A DNA stretch of 64,000 bases from an uncultured Eubacteriales bacterium (GTDB lineage Bacteria; Bacillota; Clostridia; Oscillospirales; Oscillospiraceae), in assembly GCA_900316745.1 (NCBI GenBank), contig ONEB01000007.1, forward strand, positions 32,251 through 96,250, read 5' to 3'. This document shows positions 17,703 through 28,163 of this stretch, in pieces. The translations under genes were made by a program, and so were the position numbers. Positions within the stretch are counted from its first letter, which is position 1. The number at the start of each line of letters is the position of its first letter. The notes under the pieces were generated by a model that worked only from the letters and a program-made list of their open reading frames with translations, did no database searches and was not told the DNA's origin.

Positions 17703-18092
17703 ATGTACAGCAAACCGGAGCCGACTCCGAGAGTCGCATTCGTGTTTTATGAGACCTTCCTGGAGGCGATCAAGCTGGCGCCGAGGAAAGAGCAGAACAA
17801 GGTCCTGCGGCATCTCGTGGAGTGCGGACTGGGACAGCGGAGAGTGGAAACGCTCCCCTATCCGAGCCGATCCATCGTGCGGCCGATGCTCACATCCATT
17901 GAAAACGCGAACCACAGATACTATGCCGCGATCCGCAGGGGCGAGACGGGCGGGCGCCCGAAGGTGGAGGTGGATCTGGATCTGGCGCAGCACCTCTACG
18001 TGGAGTGCGGCAGCTGGAAGGAGGTGGCCAAGCGGATGGATCTCTCGGAGGCGACGCTCTACCGGGCGCGGAGAATCGCCGGACAGATCTGA
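17703..18092 (+). CDS. DUF6291-like protein with C-terminal helix-turn-helix (phage-type orphan)
   Basis: Function unknown. The 129-residue product opens with VAFVFYETFLEAIKLAPRKE and continues to TSIENANHRYYAAIRRGETG and GGRPKV. This is the pattern of the DUF6291 family found in prophages and conjugative elements. The last 40 residues (ECGSWKEVAKRMDLSEATLY) look like a small helix-turn-helix. The second of two in-frame ATGs is chosen because the Shine-Dalgarno AGAAAGG abuts the first. No other phage genes flank it. A 70-base A-rich stretch follows the stop (18117-18190). Confidence 0.65.
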   Translation: MYSKPEPTPRVAFVFYETFLEAIKLAPRKEQNKVLRHLVECGLGQRRVETLPYPSRSIVRPMLTSIENANHRYYAAIRRGETGGRPKVEVDLDLAQHLYVECGSWKEVAKRMDLSEATLYRARRIAGQI

Positions 18093-18116
18093 GAAGCGTC
18101 AAAACATTCAAAACTG

Positions 18117-18190
18117 TCAAAAGTCAAAACCTTAATAAGAATAAGAATATCAAGAAAAATAAAAAGAATCATAACAATAACAATAAGAAC
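18117..18190 (+). repeat. A-rich AAT/AAC/AAG triplet-like tract
   Basis: Strongly strand-asymmetric, A-rich and low-complexity sequence with short direct repeats (AATAAGAATAAGAATA, AACAATAACAATAAG). One frame would read as Asn/Lys repeats, but it is closed off from the upstream gene by a stop codon. It may be the remains of a repeat-rich tail of a phage-type gene. Confidence 0.6.
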
Positions 18191-18227
18191 ACGCCCTGAT
18201 GCGCTGCGCGCGTGAGAGAGCGTGTTC
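18187..18227 (-). terminator. Probable terminator of the lipase gene
   Basis: Minus strand: stem GAACACGC...GCGTGTTC with a GC-rich 25-nt loop that can fold further, followed by TTATTGTTATTGTTA. It begins 9 bases past the lipase stop. Confidence 0.55.
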
Positions 18228-18235
18228 GTGAGAGA

Positions 18236-19498
18236 TTATGGTTCCTGTGTCATTCGCTGCATGAGCGCATCGTAGAAGTTCTCGACGCCGATCCGGTCGG
18301 GCGGATGGGTGCCGCCGAGGATACCGAGATGGTCATATTTCAGCGCGGGATAGATGTTCCACTGACCCGGCCTGAGCTCGGTATGGTCGTCTGCATCTAT
18401 GTGGGCGTCAAAGACGGGTGCGCCGCTCGCGTCGAGATGGTACGGACAATAGGCGCTGACGGCGTTGACCATGCCGTCGTTTGCAAACCAGGACGCATCG
18501 ATGCTCTGACGCGGAACGGAGACCGTCTGCTGCAGGTCGCCATATCCCACGGTGAAGCGCCCGGGCGTCGTGCCGGTATAGGCGCCCATTGCGGACGCGA
18601 GGCTCCGCAGCTGGACAAGCATCGTGCCCGTCGGCACCTGCACGCCGTTTTCGTCCATCGTGCTCACGCCGTAGTAACAGAAATAATAGACGTCCGGCTG
18701 GAGCTCGATGGAGGCATTGATGGCGCAGGCGCGGTCGACCGTCATGTCGTTCAGGGCGCTGTCATAGTGCTGATAGAAGCCGAAGTCCTCCATGCGCGCT
18801 GCCGCGGCCGCCTCGGTCATGGAGGCGTCGGACGTGACGCCGAACTGCTCCAGATGCGGATCATAGCCCGCGGTGGAGGAAGAAAACGCGTCGCCGCCGC
18901 CGGAGACATCCATCGCCGTGGTGCCGTTCGAGGGCGCGGCAAGGATCGCGAGCGCATGGACCCAGCCCCTGTGTCCGCCGGTGAAGAGCGGGCTGGCGCT
19001 CTCCCCTGCCGCAGCGGTCTCCTCCGGCGCGCCGTCCACGAGCAGATCCAGCAAAAGCCGCACCGTGACGCCGCCGAAGCTGTGTCCGACGAGATTCACG
19101 GGGTGGTCTGCGTCCCATGTGAAGTCCGGGATCAGCGCCCTGCCGGTGAAGTCCATGCCGTAGCGGTCGTGTCCGCACATCCGGCTGTGCGCCGCGCCGT
19201 AGTCCGTGCGCGTGCCGGTGATCTGGGCATAGAGCTCGCAGGCGCGGTCCCAGGCGCTGGAGTGCGGCCCGACAGACGCCATGTACACGTCATAGCCGCC
19301 GTCCGTGAGGTGCTTTTCGATGTCGGCGGCGTTCATGCCGAAGTACGGAAAGTGCGCCTGCCGCGCGTCATAGCTGCCCCAGCCGCTGTAACCGTGCACG
19401 AATACCGTCGGCAGCGCAACCACCTTACCGCCGCAGCCCGAGAGCAGCGCGGCGGTCATCAAAGCAGCGAGAACGAGACAAAGCGTTTTGTATTTCAT
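18236..19498 (-). CDS. Secreted lipoprotein lipase, family I.5-like (staphylococcal/Geobacillus type)
   Basis: Alpha/beta hydrolase (420 residues) predicted to cleave acylglycerols outside the cell. Lipobox LSGC gives lipidated Cys22. FVHGYSG (33-39) is the oxyanion-side motif, GHSFGG (138-143) carries the nucleophile Ser140, and WFANDGMVNA and PALKYDHLG near the end supply the likely Asp and His. The stretch AAHSRMCGHDRYG (about 102-114) resembles the zinc-binding region of thermoalkalophilic family I.5 lipases. It is transcribed alone between the DUF6291-like gene and tuf. Confidence 0.88.
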   Translation of the reverse strand: MKYKTLCLVLAALMTAALLSGCGGKVVALPTVFVHGYSGWGSYDARQAHFPYFGMNAADIEKHLTDGGYDVYMASVGPHSSAWDRACELYAQITGTRTDYGAAHSRMCGHDRYGMDFTGRALIPDFTWDADHPVNLVGHSFGGVTVRLLLDLLVDGAPEETAAAGESASPLFTGGHRGWVHALAILAAPSNGTTAMDVSGGGDAFSSSTAGYDPHLEQFGVTSDASMTEAAAAARMEDFGFYQHYDSALNDMTVDRACAINASIELQPDVYYFCYYGVSTMDENGVQVPTGTMLVQLRSLASAMGAYTGTTPGRFTVGYGDLQQTVSVPRQSIDASWFANDGMVNAVSAYCPYHLDASGAPVFDAHIDADDHTELRPGQWNIYPALKYDHLGILGGTHPPDRIGVENFYDALMQRMTQEP

Positions 19499-19527
19499 GG
19501 AGATCCCTCCCGGGATTCAGATCATGC

Positions 19528-19558
19528 AAAAAGGACGCGCTGCTTGTGCAGCGCGCCC
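19528..19558 (-). terminator. Terminator of the str operon/tuf
   Basis: Minus strand: 11-bp stem with one G-U pair (19558-19548 with 19543-19533, loop ACAA) followed by TTTTT. It lies 15 bases past the tuf stop. Confidence 0.88.
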
Positions 19559-19572
19559 TGTGGGGGTACGAA

Positions 19573-20811
19573 TTACTCGTTGATGGCGATGACAACGCCG
19601 GAACCGACGGTACGGCCGCCCTCGCGGATAGCGAAGCGCAGACCATTCTCGATGGCGATGGGGGTGATGAGCTCGACGTTCATGTCGACGTTATCACCAG
19701 GCATGCACATCTCGACGCCCTCGGGAAGGGTGATGACGCCGGTCACGTCCGTGGTACGGAAGTAGAACTGGGGACGATAGTTGTTGAAGAACGGGGTGTG
19801 ACGGCCGCCCTCGTCCTTGCTCAGGACGTAGACCTGACCGGTGAACTTGGTGTGGGGGTGGATGGAGCCGGGAGCAGCCAGAACCTGGCCACGCTCGACG
19901 GACTTCTTGTCGATGCCGCGGAGCAGGCAACCGACGTTGTCGCCGGCCTCGGCGTACTCGAGGGTCTTGTGGAACATCTCGGTGCCGGTGACGACGGAGT
20001 TCTGGGTGTCCTTGATGCCGACGATCTCAACCTTATCGCCAACCTTGACGGTGCCACGCTCGACACGGCCCGTGACGACGGTGCCGCGGCCGGAGATGGT
20101 GAAGACGTCCTCGATGGGCATCAGGAAAGGCAGGTCAGCCTTGCGGTCGGGGGTCTTGATCCAGGTGTCAACAGCGTCCATCAGGCGCCAGATGCACTCG
20201 TACTCGGGAGCATGGGGATCCTTGGACTCGCTGATCAGAGCGTTCAGAGCGGAGCCGGGGATGATCGGGGTCTCGTCGCCGGGGAACTCGTAGGTGTCGA
20301 GCAGCTCACGGACTTCCATCTCGACGAGCTCAAGCAGCTCGGGGTCGTCGACCTGGTCAACCTTGTTCAGGAAGACGAGGATATAAGGAACGTTAACCTG
20401 ACGGGCGAGCAGGAGGTGCTCACGGGTCTGAGCCATCGGGCCGTCGGAGGCAGCGATGACGAGGATGCCGCCGTCCATCTGAGCAGCGCCGGTGATCATG
20501 TTCTTGATATAGTCGGCGTGGCCCGGGCAGTCGACGTGCGCATAGTGGCGGCCCTGGATCTGCTGACCGTCAAGACCGGTGCGGTCATAGGTCTGATACT
20601 CGACGTGCGCGGTGTTGATCGTGATGCCGCGGGCCTTCTCTTCGGGGGCCTTGTCGATCTGATCGTAAGCGGTGAAGTCAGCGGCCTCGGGGTCGGCGAG
20701 GGCGAGAACCTTCGTGATCGCGGCGGTGAGGGTGGTCTTACCATGGTCGATGTGGCCGATGGTACCGATGTTGACATGAGGCTTGGTTCTGTTAAAAGTC
20801 TGCTTTGCCAT
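19573..20811 (-). CDS. tuf: Elongation factor Tu, with an 11-residue insertion
   Basis: GTPase that delivers aminoacyl-tRNA to the ribosome. G1 is GHIDHGKTT (19-27), G2 is RGITIN (61-66), G3 is DCPGH (94-98) and G4 is NKVD; domains 2 and 3 are complete. The length of 412 exceeds the usual 395-401. The excess sits between switch I and the DCPGH motif: [18 protein letters not shown] (about 70-87) replaces the usual short VEYET-x2 before [11 protein letters not shown]. All catalytic residues, including His98 after DCPG, remain. It is the last gene of the str operon. Confidence 0.96.
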   Translation of the reverse strand: MAKQTFNRTKPHVNIGTIGHIDHGKTTLTAAITKVLALADPEAADFTAYDQIDKAPEEKARGITINTAHVEYQTYDRTGLDGQQIQGRHYAHVDCPGHADYIKNMITGAAQMDGGILVIAASDGPMAQTREHLLLARQVNVPYILVFLNKVDQVDDPELLELVEMEVRELLDTYEFPGDETPIIPGSALNALISESKDPHAPEYECIWRLMDAVDTWIKTPDRKADLPFLMPIEDVFTISGRGTVVTGRVERGTVKVGDKVEIVGIKDTQNSVVTGTEMFHKTLEYAEAGDNVGCLLRGIDKKSVERGQVLAAPGSIHPHTKFTGQVYVLSKDEGGRHTPFFNNYRPQFYFRTTDVTGVITLPEGVEMCMPGDNVDMNVELITPIAIENGLRFAIREGGRTVGSGVVIAINE

Positions 20812-20865
20812 TACATTGTCCTCCTAGTATGATTTGTTAAATAAATTGTGTGTCGGTCTTCCTAC

Positions 20866-20884
20866 AAAAAGCGCTTCAAAGCGC
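20866..20884 (-). terminator. Weak hairpin with T-run between fusA and tuf
   Basis: Minus strand GCGCT-TTGA-AGCGC followed by TTTTTG. The short 5-bp stem suggests partial attenuation or an RNA 3' end within the operon rather than full termination. Confidence 0.4.
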
Positions 20885-20894
20885 AAATTGAACG

Positions 20895-22964
<2,070 letters not shown>

Positions 22965-22991
22965 AAAAGTTTGCTCCTAGGGTTTTGAAGA

Positions 22992-23462
22992 TTACCAGCG
23001 GAAATGCGCAAAAGCCTTGTTGGACTCTGCCATCTTGTGGGTATCTTCGCGCTTTTTCACAGCTGCGCCAGTGTTGTTGCAGGCGTCCATGATCTCACCG
23101 GCCAGGCGCTCCTTCATGGTCTTCTCGCTGCGCTTGCGGGCGAACAGAGTCAGCCAGCGCAGACCCAGCGTCTGACGACGCTCGGGGCGGACCTCCATAG
23201 GAACCTGATAGGTCGCGCCGCCGACACGGCGGGCCTTGACCTCGAGGCTCGGCATGATGTTGTTCATGGCTTCGGTAAAGGCATCCAGAGGCTCTTTACC
23301 GGTCTTTTCCTTGATGATGTCAAAAGCGTCGTAAACGACCTTCTGCGCAACACCCTTTTTGCCGTCGAGCATAATGCTGTTGATGAGCTTGGTCACCAGC
23401 ACGCTGTTATACATCGGATCAGGCAAAATTTCTCTTTTGGGAACGTTACCTCTTCTGGGCAC
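22992..23462 (-). CDS. rpsG: 30S ribosomal protein S7 (GTG start)
   Basis: Primary 16S rRNA-binding protein that nucleates the 30S head. The GTG at 23462 is chosen because AAGGAGG sits 8 bases upstream of it; the in-frame ATG at 23480 is part of that Shine-Dalgarno sequence. The GTG start gives (M)[15 protein letters not shown] and 156 residues, exactly the usual bacterial length. It is the second gene of the str operon; the 125-base gap to rpsL holds no gene. Confidence 0.95.
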   Translation of the reverse strand: MPRRGNVPKREILPDPMYNSVLVTKLINSIMLDGKKGVAQKVVYDAFDIIKEKTGKEPLDAFTEAMNNIMPSLEVKARRVGGATYQVPMEVRPERRQTLGLRWLTLFARKRSEKTMKERLAGEIMDACNNTGAAVKKREDTHKMAESNKAFAHFRW

Positions 23463-23587
23463 TAATCTTCCCTCCTTCATTATAGAATGATTTCACAGGT
23501 ACTCGAAGGCGTCTTTCAGCCTCCGCTGCGCCCTGAGCTAACGACCTTATATCGTTACCAACAGGGCAAAAATTTGCTGTTGGGAAA

Positions 23588-24010
23588 TTACTTCTTGCCA
23601 GCCTTCGGCTTCTTGGCACCGTACTTGGAACGGGCCTGCATTCTGCCGGTAACGCCCTGGGTATCGAGCGTGCCGCGAATGATGTGGTAACGGACGCCAG
23701 GCAGGTCCTTGACACGGCCGCCGCGGATCATAACGACGCTATGCTCCTGCAGGTTGTGGCCGATGCCGGGAATGTAGGCGGTCACCTCATAGCCGTTGGT
23801 CAGACGCACACGGGCGATCTTACGAAGCGCGGAGTTCGGCTTCTTGGGGGTAGAGGTACGGACTGCGGTGCAGACGCCTCTCTTCTGCGGAGCGCTCAGG
23901 TCGGTCTCGCGGCCCTTCAGGGTGTTCAGGCCCTTCTGCAGCGCGGGAGAAGTGGACTTGTAGCTCACTTTCTTTCTGCCCTTTCTCACCAACTGGTTAA
24001 ATGTCGGCAT
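23588..24010 (-). CDS. rpsL: 30S ribosomal protein S12
   Basis: Decoding-centre ribosomal protein, 140 residues from [12 protein letters not shown], the universal S12 start; an upstream in-frame ATG is inside the leader. The lysines whose mutation gives streptomycin resistance in other bacteria are present as wild type, in [11 protein letters not shown] and in GGRVKDLPG. It is the first gene of the str operon, with a leader of about 120 bases. Confidence 0.97.
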   Translation of the reverse strand: MPTFNQLVRKGRKKVSYKSTSPALQKGLNTLKGRETDLSAPQKRGVCTAVRTSTPKKPNSALRKIARVRLTNGYEVTAYIPGIGHNLQEHSVVMIRGGRVKDLPGVRYHIIRGTLDTQGVTGRMQARSKYGAKKPKAGKK

Positions 24011-24062
24011 GGTTTTCCTCCTTTCCTCGAAAAATTGAAAATCACAAAAATCACAAGAAAAC

Positions 24063-24078
24063 CCTTGAAATTTCAAGG
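24063..24078 (-). other. 16-bp palindrome in the str operon leader
   Basis: CCTTGAAATTTCAAGG is perfectly self-complementary and, on the minus strand, is followed by GTTTTCTTGTG. It could form a short attenuating hairpin or a protein-binding site. It lies about midway between the promoter and rpsL. Confidence 0.4.
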
Positions 24079-24139
24079 TGTTTTTGTGGTTTCTGCACAT
24101 GTGCGGCGCGAAACATCGCGCAAGCCCACGCAAAATAGA

Positions 24140-24168
24140 ATACTAACATATTGCACAAGATTCGTCAA
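24140..24168 (-). promoter_or_regulatory. Promoter of the str operon
   Basis: Minus strand TTGACG (24168-24163), 17-bp spacer, TAGTAT (24145-24140), with AT-rich sequence upstream that resembles an UP element. Confidence 0.7.
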
Positions 24169-24257
24169 GCAAATTTATGAAAATTTTTTTGCAAAAAATA
24201 CCCCGGCATAAGGAGATTGTTTCCAAATGCCGGGGGAATTATGCGGTTCGAATCAAT

Positions 24258-24362
24258 AGCGTCATTGCGAGGAGCGAAGCGACGTGGCAAGGCACGTCCC
24301 CTGCAGCAGGCCAAAACAGAACGAGATTGCCACGGCTCCTGACGGAGCCTCGCAATGACGCT
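24258..24362. repeat. 105-bp MITE-like element with 15-bp perfect terminal inverted repeats
   Basis: The ends AGCGTCATTGCGAGG and CCTCGCAATGACGCT are perfect inverted repeats. Inner sequences (GAGCGAAGCGACGTGGCAA; GATTGCCACGGCTCC) are the core of a GTCATTGCGAGG-type dispersed repeat known from many bacterial genomes. No coding capacity and no clear target duplication are seen. It lies between the gltA stop and the str promoter and could also end gltA transcription. Confidence 0.8.
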
Positions 24363-24382
24363 TTGTTTCAGATGATGACAGT

Positions 24383-25741
24383 TTACCGCTCCTCCACGGG
24401 GATGTAGGCCCTGCGGATCTGGGCGGCGCGGTAGGCCGGGCGCATGATGCGCAGGCCGGTGGAGATCTCCTCCATGCGGTGGGCGCACCAGCCGGCCATG
24501 CGAGCGCTGGCGAACAGCGGCGTGAACATATCCGGCGGGATATCCAGCATGTCATAGATCAGACCGGAGTACATATCCACGTTCGCGCACATGGCGATCG
24601 GACGCTTGCGGCGGTCCATGATCTTCTCGATGCCCATGCGCTCGATGCGGTCCATGAGCACAAGATCTCCCTCCCTGCCCTTGTGCTCGGCAAGGCTCAA
24701 GGCGTATTTCTTGATGATCACGGCGCGGGGATCCGACATCGTATACACCGCGTGGCCGAGGCCGTAGATCTTGCCGGAGCGGTCTCCCGCCTGCTTGTCG
24801 AGGATGCGGTCAAGGTAGGCCGAGAGCGCATCGTCCGTCGGGTCGGCACCGACATTTGCCTTCACATCGGTGAACATATCGAGCGCCTTGGCATTCGCGC
24901 CGCCGTGCAGAGGACCCTTCAGCGAGCCGACAGCACCCGCAATGGCGCTGTAAGTGTCCGTGCCGGAGCTGGACATGGCGCGGCAGACGAAGGTGGAGTT
25001 GTTCGACGAGTGCTCGGCGTGCAGGATCATCATCAGATCCAGCAGATGCGCCTCCTCGGGCGTGTACTGCTTATCCTTGCGCAGCATGCGCAGGAAGTTT
25101 TCTGACAGGCTCAGTCCCGGCGCGGGGTTGTGCAGGTACATGGACTTGTGCTCGTAGTAATACCGTTTGGCGCGATAGGCGTTGGCGGAAATGATCGGCA
25201 CGCGCGCGATCAGCTCGACGGACTGGCGCGTGAGGTTTTCCAGCGACGTGTCATCGGGGTTGTCGTCGTATGCATAGAGATCCAGCACGCAGCGGCCGAG
25301 CTGGTTCATGATGTTCGCGCTCGGCTGGCGGAGAATGTTGTCCTCGTTGAAGCGCTCAGGCAACTCCCGCGCCTGCTCCAGAAGATGCCGGAACGCCTCG
25401 AGCTGGCGCGCCGTCGGGAGCTTGCCGATCAGGAGCAGGTACGCGACCTCCTCATACCCGAACGTGCCCGCCGCTCTGTGCGCCTCGACGATGTCCTCGA
25501 CGCTGATGCCGCGGTAGTAGAGCCTGCCGGGCGCCGGCTGGCGCACGCCGTCTTCCATATAATAGCCCTGCACGCTGCCGATGTTGCTCACGCCCACGAG
25601 CACGCCCGTGCCGTCGGCGTTGCGCAGGCCGTGCTTGATGTTCGGGTCGTTCAGACACCGCTGCGGGATCACATACTGCGCGGCGAGCTTCGCGTAGAGG
25701 GAATGAATGTCCTGTTCGTAGACCGGAGAGATGGTCGCCAT
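24383..25741 (-). CDS. gltA: Citrate synthase
   Basis: Condenses oxaloacetate and acetyl-CoA to citrate. The 452-residue product carries the family's catalytic neighbourhoods: HAEHSSNNSTF, GGANAKALDMF and GLGHAVYTMSDPRA. It starts at MATISPVYEQD; the open frame extends upstream, but that part overlaps the promoter at 25800-25828. It is divergent from acn-icd, so the three first TCA enzymes share one control region. It is of the Si type by motif, not the Re-type seen in some clostridia. Confidence 0.93.
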   Translation of the reverse strand: MATISPVYEQDIHSLYAKLAAQYVIPQRCLNDPNIKHGLRNADGTGVLVGVSNIGSVQGYYMEDGVRQPAPGRLYYRGISVEDIVEAHRAAGTFGYEEVAYLLLIGKLPTARQLEAFRHLLEQARELPERFNEDNILRQPSANIMNQLGRCVLDLYAYDDNPDDTSLENLTRQSVELIARVPIISANAYRAKRYYYEHKSMYLHNPAPGLSLSENFLRMLRKDKQYTPEEAHLLDLMMILHAEHSSNNSTFVCRAMSSSGTDTYSAIAGAVGSLKGPLHGGANAKALDMFTDVKANVGADPTDDALSAYLDRILDKQAGDRSGKIYGLGHAVYTMSDPRAVIIKKYALSLAEHKGREGDLVLMDRIERMGIEKIMDRRKRPIAMCANVDMYSGLIYDMLDIPPDMFTPLFASARMAGWCAHRMEEISTGLRIMRPAYRAAQIRRAYIPVEER

Positions 25742-25799
25742 GGGTCGGTTGCACTCCTTTTTTGCAATTTTTGAGATTGTAAATTTCATTTTCAGCCGT

Positions 25800-25828
25800 A
25801 TTATACCGTTCTTTTTCCGAAAATGCAA
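25800..25828 (-). promoter_or_regulatory. Promoter of gltA
   Basis: Minus strand TTGCAT (25828-25823), 17-bp spacer, TATAAT (25805-25800). Its -35 forms one arm of the dyad at 25823-25841. Confidence 0.75.
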
Positions 25829-25841
25829 CTGTAATTTGCAT
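25823..25841. promoter_or_regulatory. Candidate operator dyad between gltA and acn
   Basis: ATGCAA-N7-TTGCAT overlaps the gltA -35. A third TTGCAT lies at 25858-25863, just upstream of the acn promoter. The position fits a regulator acting on both promoters; its identity is unknown. Confidence 0.4.
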
Positions 25842-25870
25842 GTTTACATTTTAACTATTGCATTTTGGGC

Positions 25871-25898
25871 TTGTGCTTTCCGAATTCTGTGGTATACT
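25871..25898 (+). promoter_or_regulatory. Promoter of acn-icd
   Basis: TTGTGC (25871-25876), 16-bp spacer, TATACT (25893-25898). Transcription starting near 25905 leaves a leader of about 30 bases. Confidence 0.65.
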
Positions 25899-25934
25899 GT
25901 GAAGCGTCAAAGAACGAAAAGAGAGGATAATCAA

Positions 25935-28163
25935 ATGATCACACTGCACAACGCGCCCGTCATGCTGCGCGGCGGAAAGCCCGTCAGCGCGGACGAGAGC
26001 GCCAGCCGCTCCGCGACGATCGCCGACCGCATTCTAAAGGCGCACAGCAGCGCCGCGGCGCCCGGCCGCCTTTCCGTGACGTTCGACAGTCTCGTGTCGC
26101 ACGACATCACCTACGTCGGCATCATCCAGACGGCGAAGGCGAGCGGCATGACGGAGTTTCCCGTCCCCTACGCGCTCACGAACTGCCACAACAGTCTCTG
26201 CGCCGTGGGCGGCACCATCAACGAGGACGACCACATCTTCGGACTCTCGGCGGCGAAGAAGTACGGCGGCATCTACGTCCCGGCGAACCAGGCGGTCATC
26301 CACCAGTACGCGCGGGAGATGATGGCGGGCTGCGGCAGGATGATTCTGGGCTCGGACAGCCACACGCGCTACGGCGCGCTCGGCACGATGGGCGTCGGCG
26401 AGGGCGGTCCGGAGCTGGTGCGGCAGCTGCTCCGGAATACTTATGATATCGCGGAGCCGGAGCTTGTGCTCGTCTGGCTCACGGGCAGCCCCGCGCGCGG
26501 CGTCGGTCCGCACGATGTGGCGCTCGCCCTCTGCGGCGCGGTGTACAAAAACGGCTTTGTGAAAAACAAGGTGCTGGAATTCTGCGGCCCCGGCGTAAAG
26601 AATCTCCCGATGGACTACCGCATCGGCATCGACGTGATGACGACGGAGACGGCGTGCTTAAGCTCCATCTGGGAGACGGACGAGCGCGTGGAGGAATACC
26701 TCGCCGTGCACGGACGCGCAGACGAATATCAGCGTCTCTCCCCTCTGGACGGCGCGCGGTATGACTGCATGATCGAAATCGACCTCAGCAAGGTCGAGCC
26801 GATGGCGGCGCTGCCGTTCCACCCGTCGGAGGCGGTTTCGATCCGGGAGCTTCTGGCAAACCCCGGCGACATTCTGCGCGAGACGGAAAAACGCGCCCTG
26901 GCCCAGTTCGGCGGCAAGGCTTCCCTGCACCTCACGGACAAGGTCGTGGACGGCAGGCTTATGCTCGATCAGGGCTTGATCGCGGGCTGCGCCGGCGGCA
27001 TGTATGACAACATCGCCGAGGCGGCGGCGATCCTGCGCGGACACGATGTGGGAAACGGGTACTTCTCCCTGTCCGTCTATCCGCCGAGCGTGCCGGTGAA
27101 TCTGGAGCTGATGAAAAGAGGCGTCGCGCAGGAGCTCATGGAGGCGGGCGCGCTGATGAAAAGCTGCTTCTGCGGCCCCTGCTTTGGCGCGGGCGACGTG
27201 CCGGGCAACAACGCGCTCAGTATCCGCCACACGACGCGCAACTTCCCCAACCGCGAGGGCTCGCGCCCCGGCGACGGGCAGCTCTCGGGCGTCATCCTCA
27301 TGGACGCGAGAAGCATTGCCGCCACGGCAAGAAACCACGGCGTGCTGACTCCCGCGACGGACATTGATTACGTCCAGCCCGCGCAGGAGAAGCGCACGTT
27401 TGATCGCGGTGTGTACGCAAAGCGCGTGTACTTCGGCTTCGGCAGGGTGGACAGGGACGCTAAGCTCCACTACGGTCCGAACATCACCGAGTGGCCGGAG
27501 ATCCCGGCGCTGGCTGACAATCTCCTGCTGCGTCTCGCGGCGGTCATCCATGACGAGGTGACGACGACGGACGAGCTGATCCCCTCCGGCGAGACGAGCT
27601 CCTACCGCTCCAACCCCATGAAGCTTGCGCAGTTCGCCCTCTCGCGGCGCGTGCCCGAATACGTGCCGCGCACCGGGAAGATCCGCGCCATCGCGGAAAG
27701 CCCCGACGAGCGCGTATTCGAAGCGCTCAAAGCAGCGGGACTGTCCGCGGACGTCCTGCGTGACACGCACATCGGCTCTGTGATCTTCGCCTGCCGCCCC
27801 GGCGACGGCTCGGCGCGTGAGCAGGCCGCGAGCTGCCAGCGCGTGCTCGGGGGCGCTGCGAACATCTGCTATGCCTTTGCCACTAAGCGCTACCGCTCCA
27901 ACTGCATCAACTGGGGCATGCTGCCCCTGACGACCGAGGAGGACAAGGGCTTCGACTATGAGCCCGGCGACTGGGTGTGGATCCCGAACGTGCGGGAGCA
28001 GATCGCGGCAGGCGCGGACGATCTCCCCGCCGTGCTGATCGGCAAAAACGGCACGGAGGACCGCGTGCTGCACTTGAACGGTCTCACGGATGATGAGCGC
28101 GAGATTCTGCTTTCGGGCTGCCTGATGAACTTTTATCGGGAAAGGAGCAAGACGCATGATTGA
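25935..28163 (+). CDS. acn: Aconitate hydratase
   Basis: [4Fe-4S] enzyme that interconverts citrate and isocitrate. The 742-residue product shows substrate and cluster motifs: LGSDSHTRYGALGTMGVGEGG, KSCFCGPCFGAGD with the paired cluster cysteines, and a C-terminal swivel domain with NYAFATKRYRSNCINWG-like ends. The start at 25935 follows GAGAGG; the frame is open upstream but would cross the promoter. It overlaps icd by 8 bases. It resembles the clostridial AcnA-like group. Confidence 0.92.
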   Translation: MITLHNAPVMLRGGKPVSADESASRSATIADRILKAHSSAAAPGRLSVTFDSLVSHDITYVGIIQTAKASGMTEFPVPYALTNCHNSLCAVGGTINEDDHIFGLSAAKKYGGIYVPANQAVIHQYAREMMAGCGRMILGSDSHTRYGALGTMGVGEGGPELVRQLLRNTYDIAEPELVLVWLTGSPARGVGPHDVALALCGAVYKNGFVKNKVLEFCGPGVKNLPMDYRIGIDVMTTETACLSSIWETDERVEEYLAVHGRADEYQRLSPLDGARYDCMIEIDLSKVEPMAALPFHPSEAVSIRELLANPGDILRETEKRALAQFGGKASLHLTDKVVDGRLMLDQGLIAGCAGGMYDNIAEAAAILRGHDVGNGYFSLSVYPPSVPVNLELMKRGVAQELMEAGALMKSCFCGPCFGAGDVPGNNALSIRHTTRNFPNREGSRPGDGQLSGVILMDARSIAATARNHGVLTPATDIDYVQPAQEKRTFDRGVYAKRVYFGFGRVDRDAKLHYGPNITEWPEIPALADNLLLRLAAVIHDEVTTTDELIPSGETSSYRSNPMKLAQFALSRRVPEYVPRTGKIRAIAESPDERVFEALKAAGLSADVLRDTHIGSVIFACRPGDGSAREQAASCQRVLGGAANICYAFATKRYRSNCINWGMLPLTTEEDKGFDYEPGDWVWIPNVREQIAAGADDLPAVLIGKNGTEDRVLHLNGLTDDEREILLSGCLMNFYRERSKTHD

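Noticed and set aside
17602-18200. A prophage or integrative element at the DUF6291-like gene
   Set aside because: No integrase, attachment repeats, capsid, terminase or other mobile genes are present; neighbours are ordinary chromosomal genes.
23464-23500. A TATAAT just before rpsG as an internal str promoter
   Set aside because: No -35 at the right distance, and transcription would start inside the ribosome binding site.
23500-23560. A minus-strand TTAGCTCAGG...CTTCGAGTACC stretch that looks like tRNA D- and T-arm sequence between rpsL and rpsG
   Set aside because: The distance between the arms is far too short for a tRNA, and no acceptor stem, anticodon arm or CCA end can be formed.
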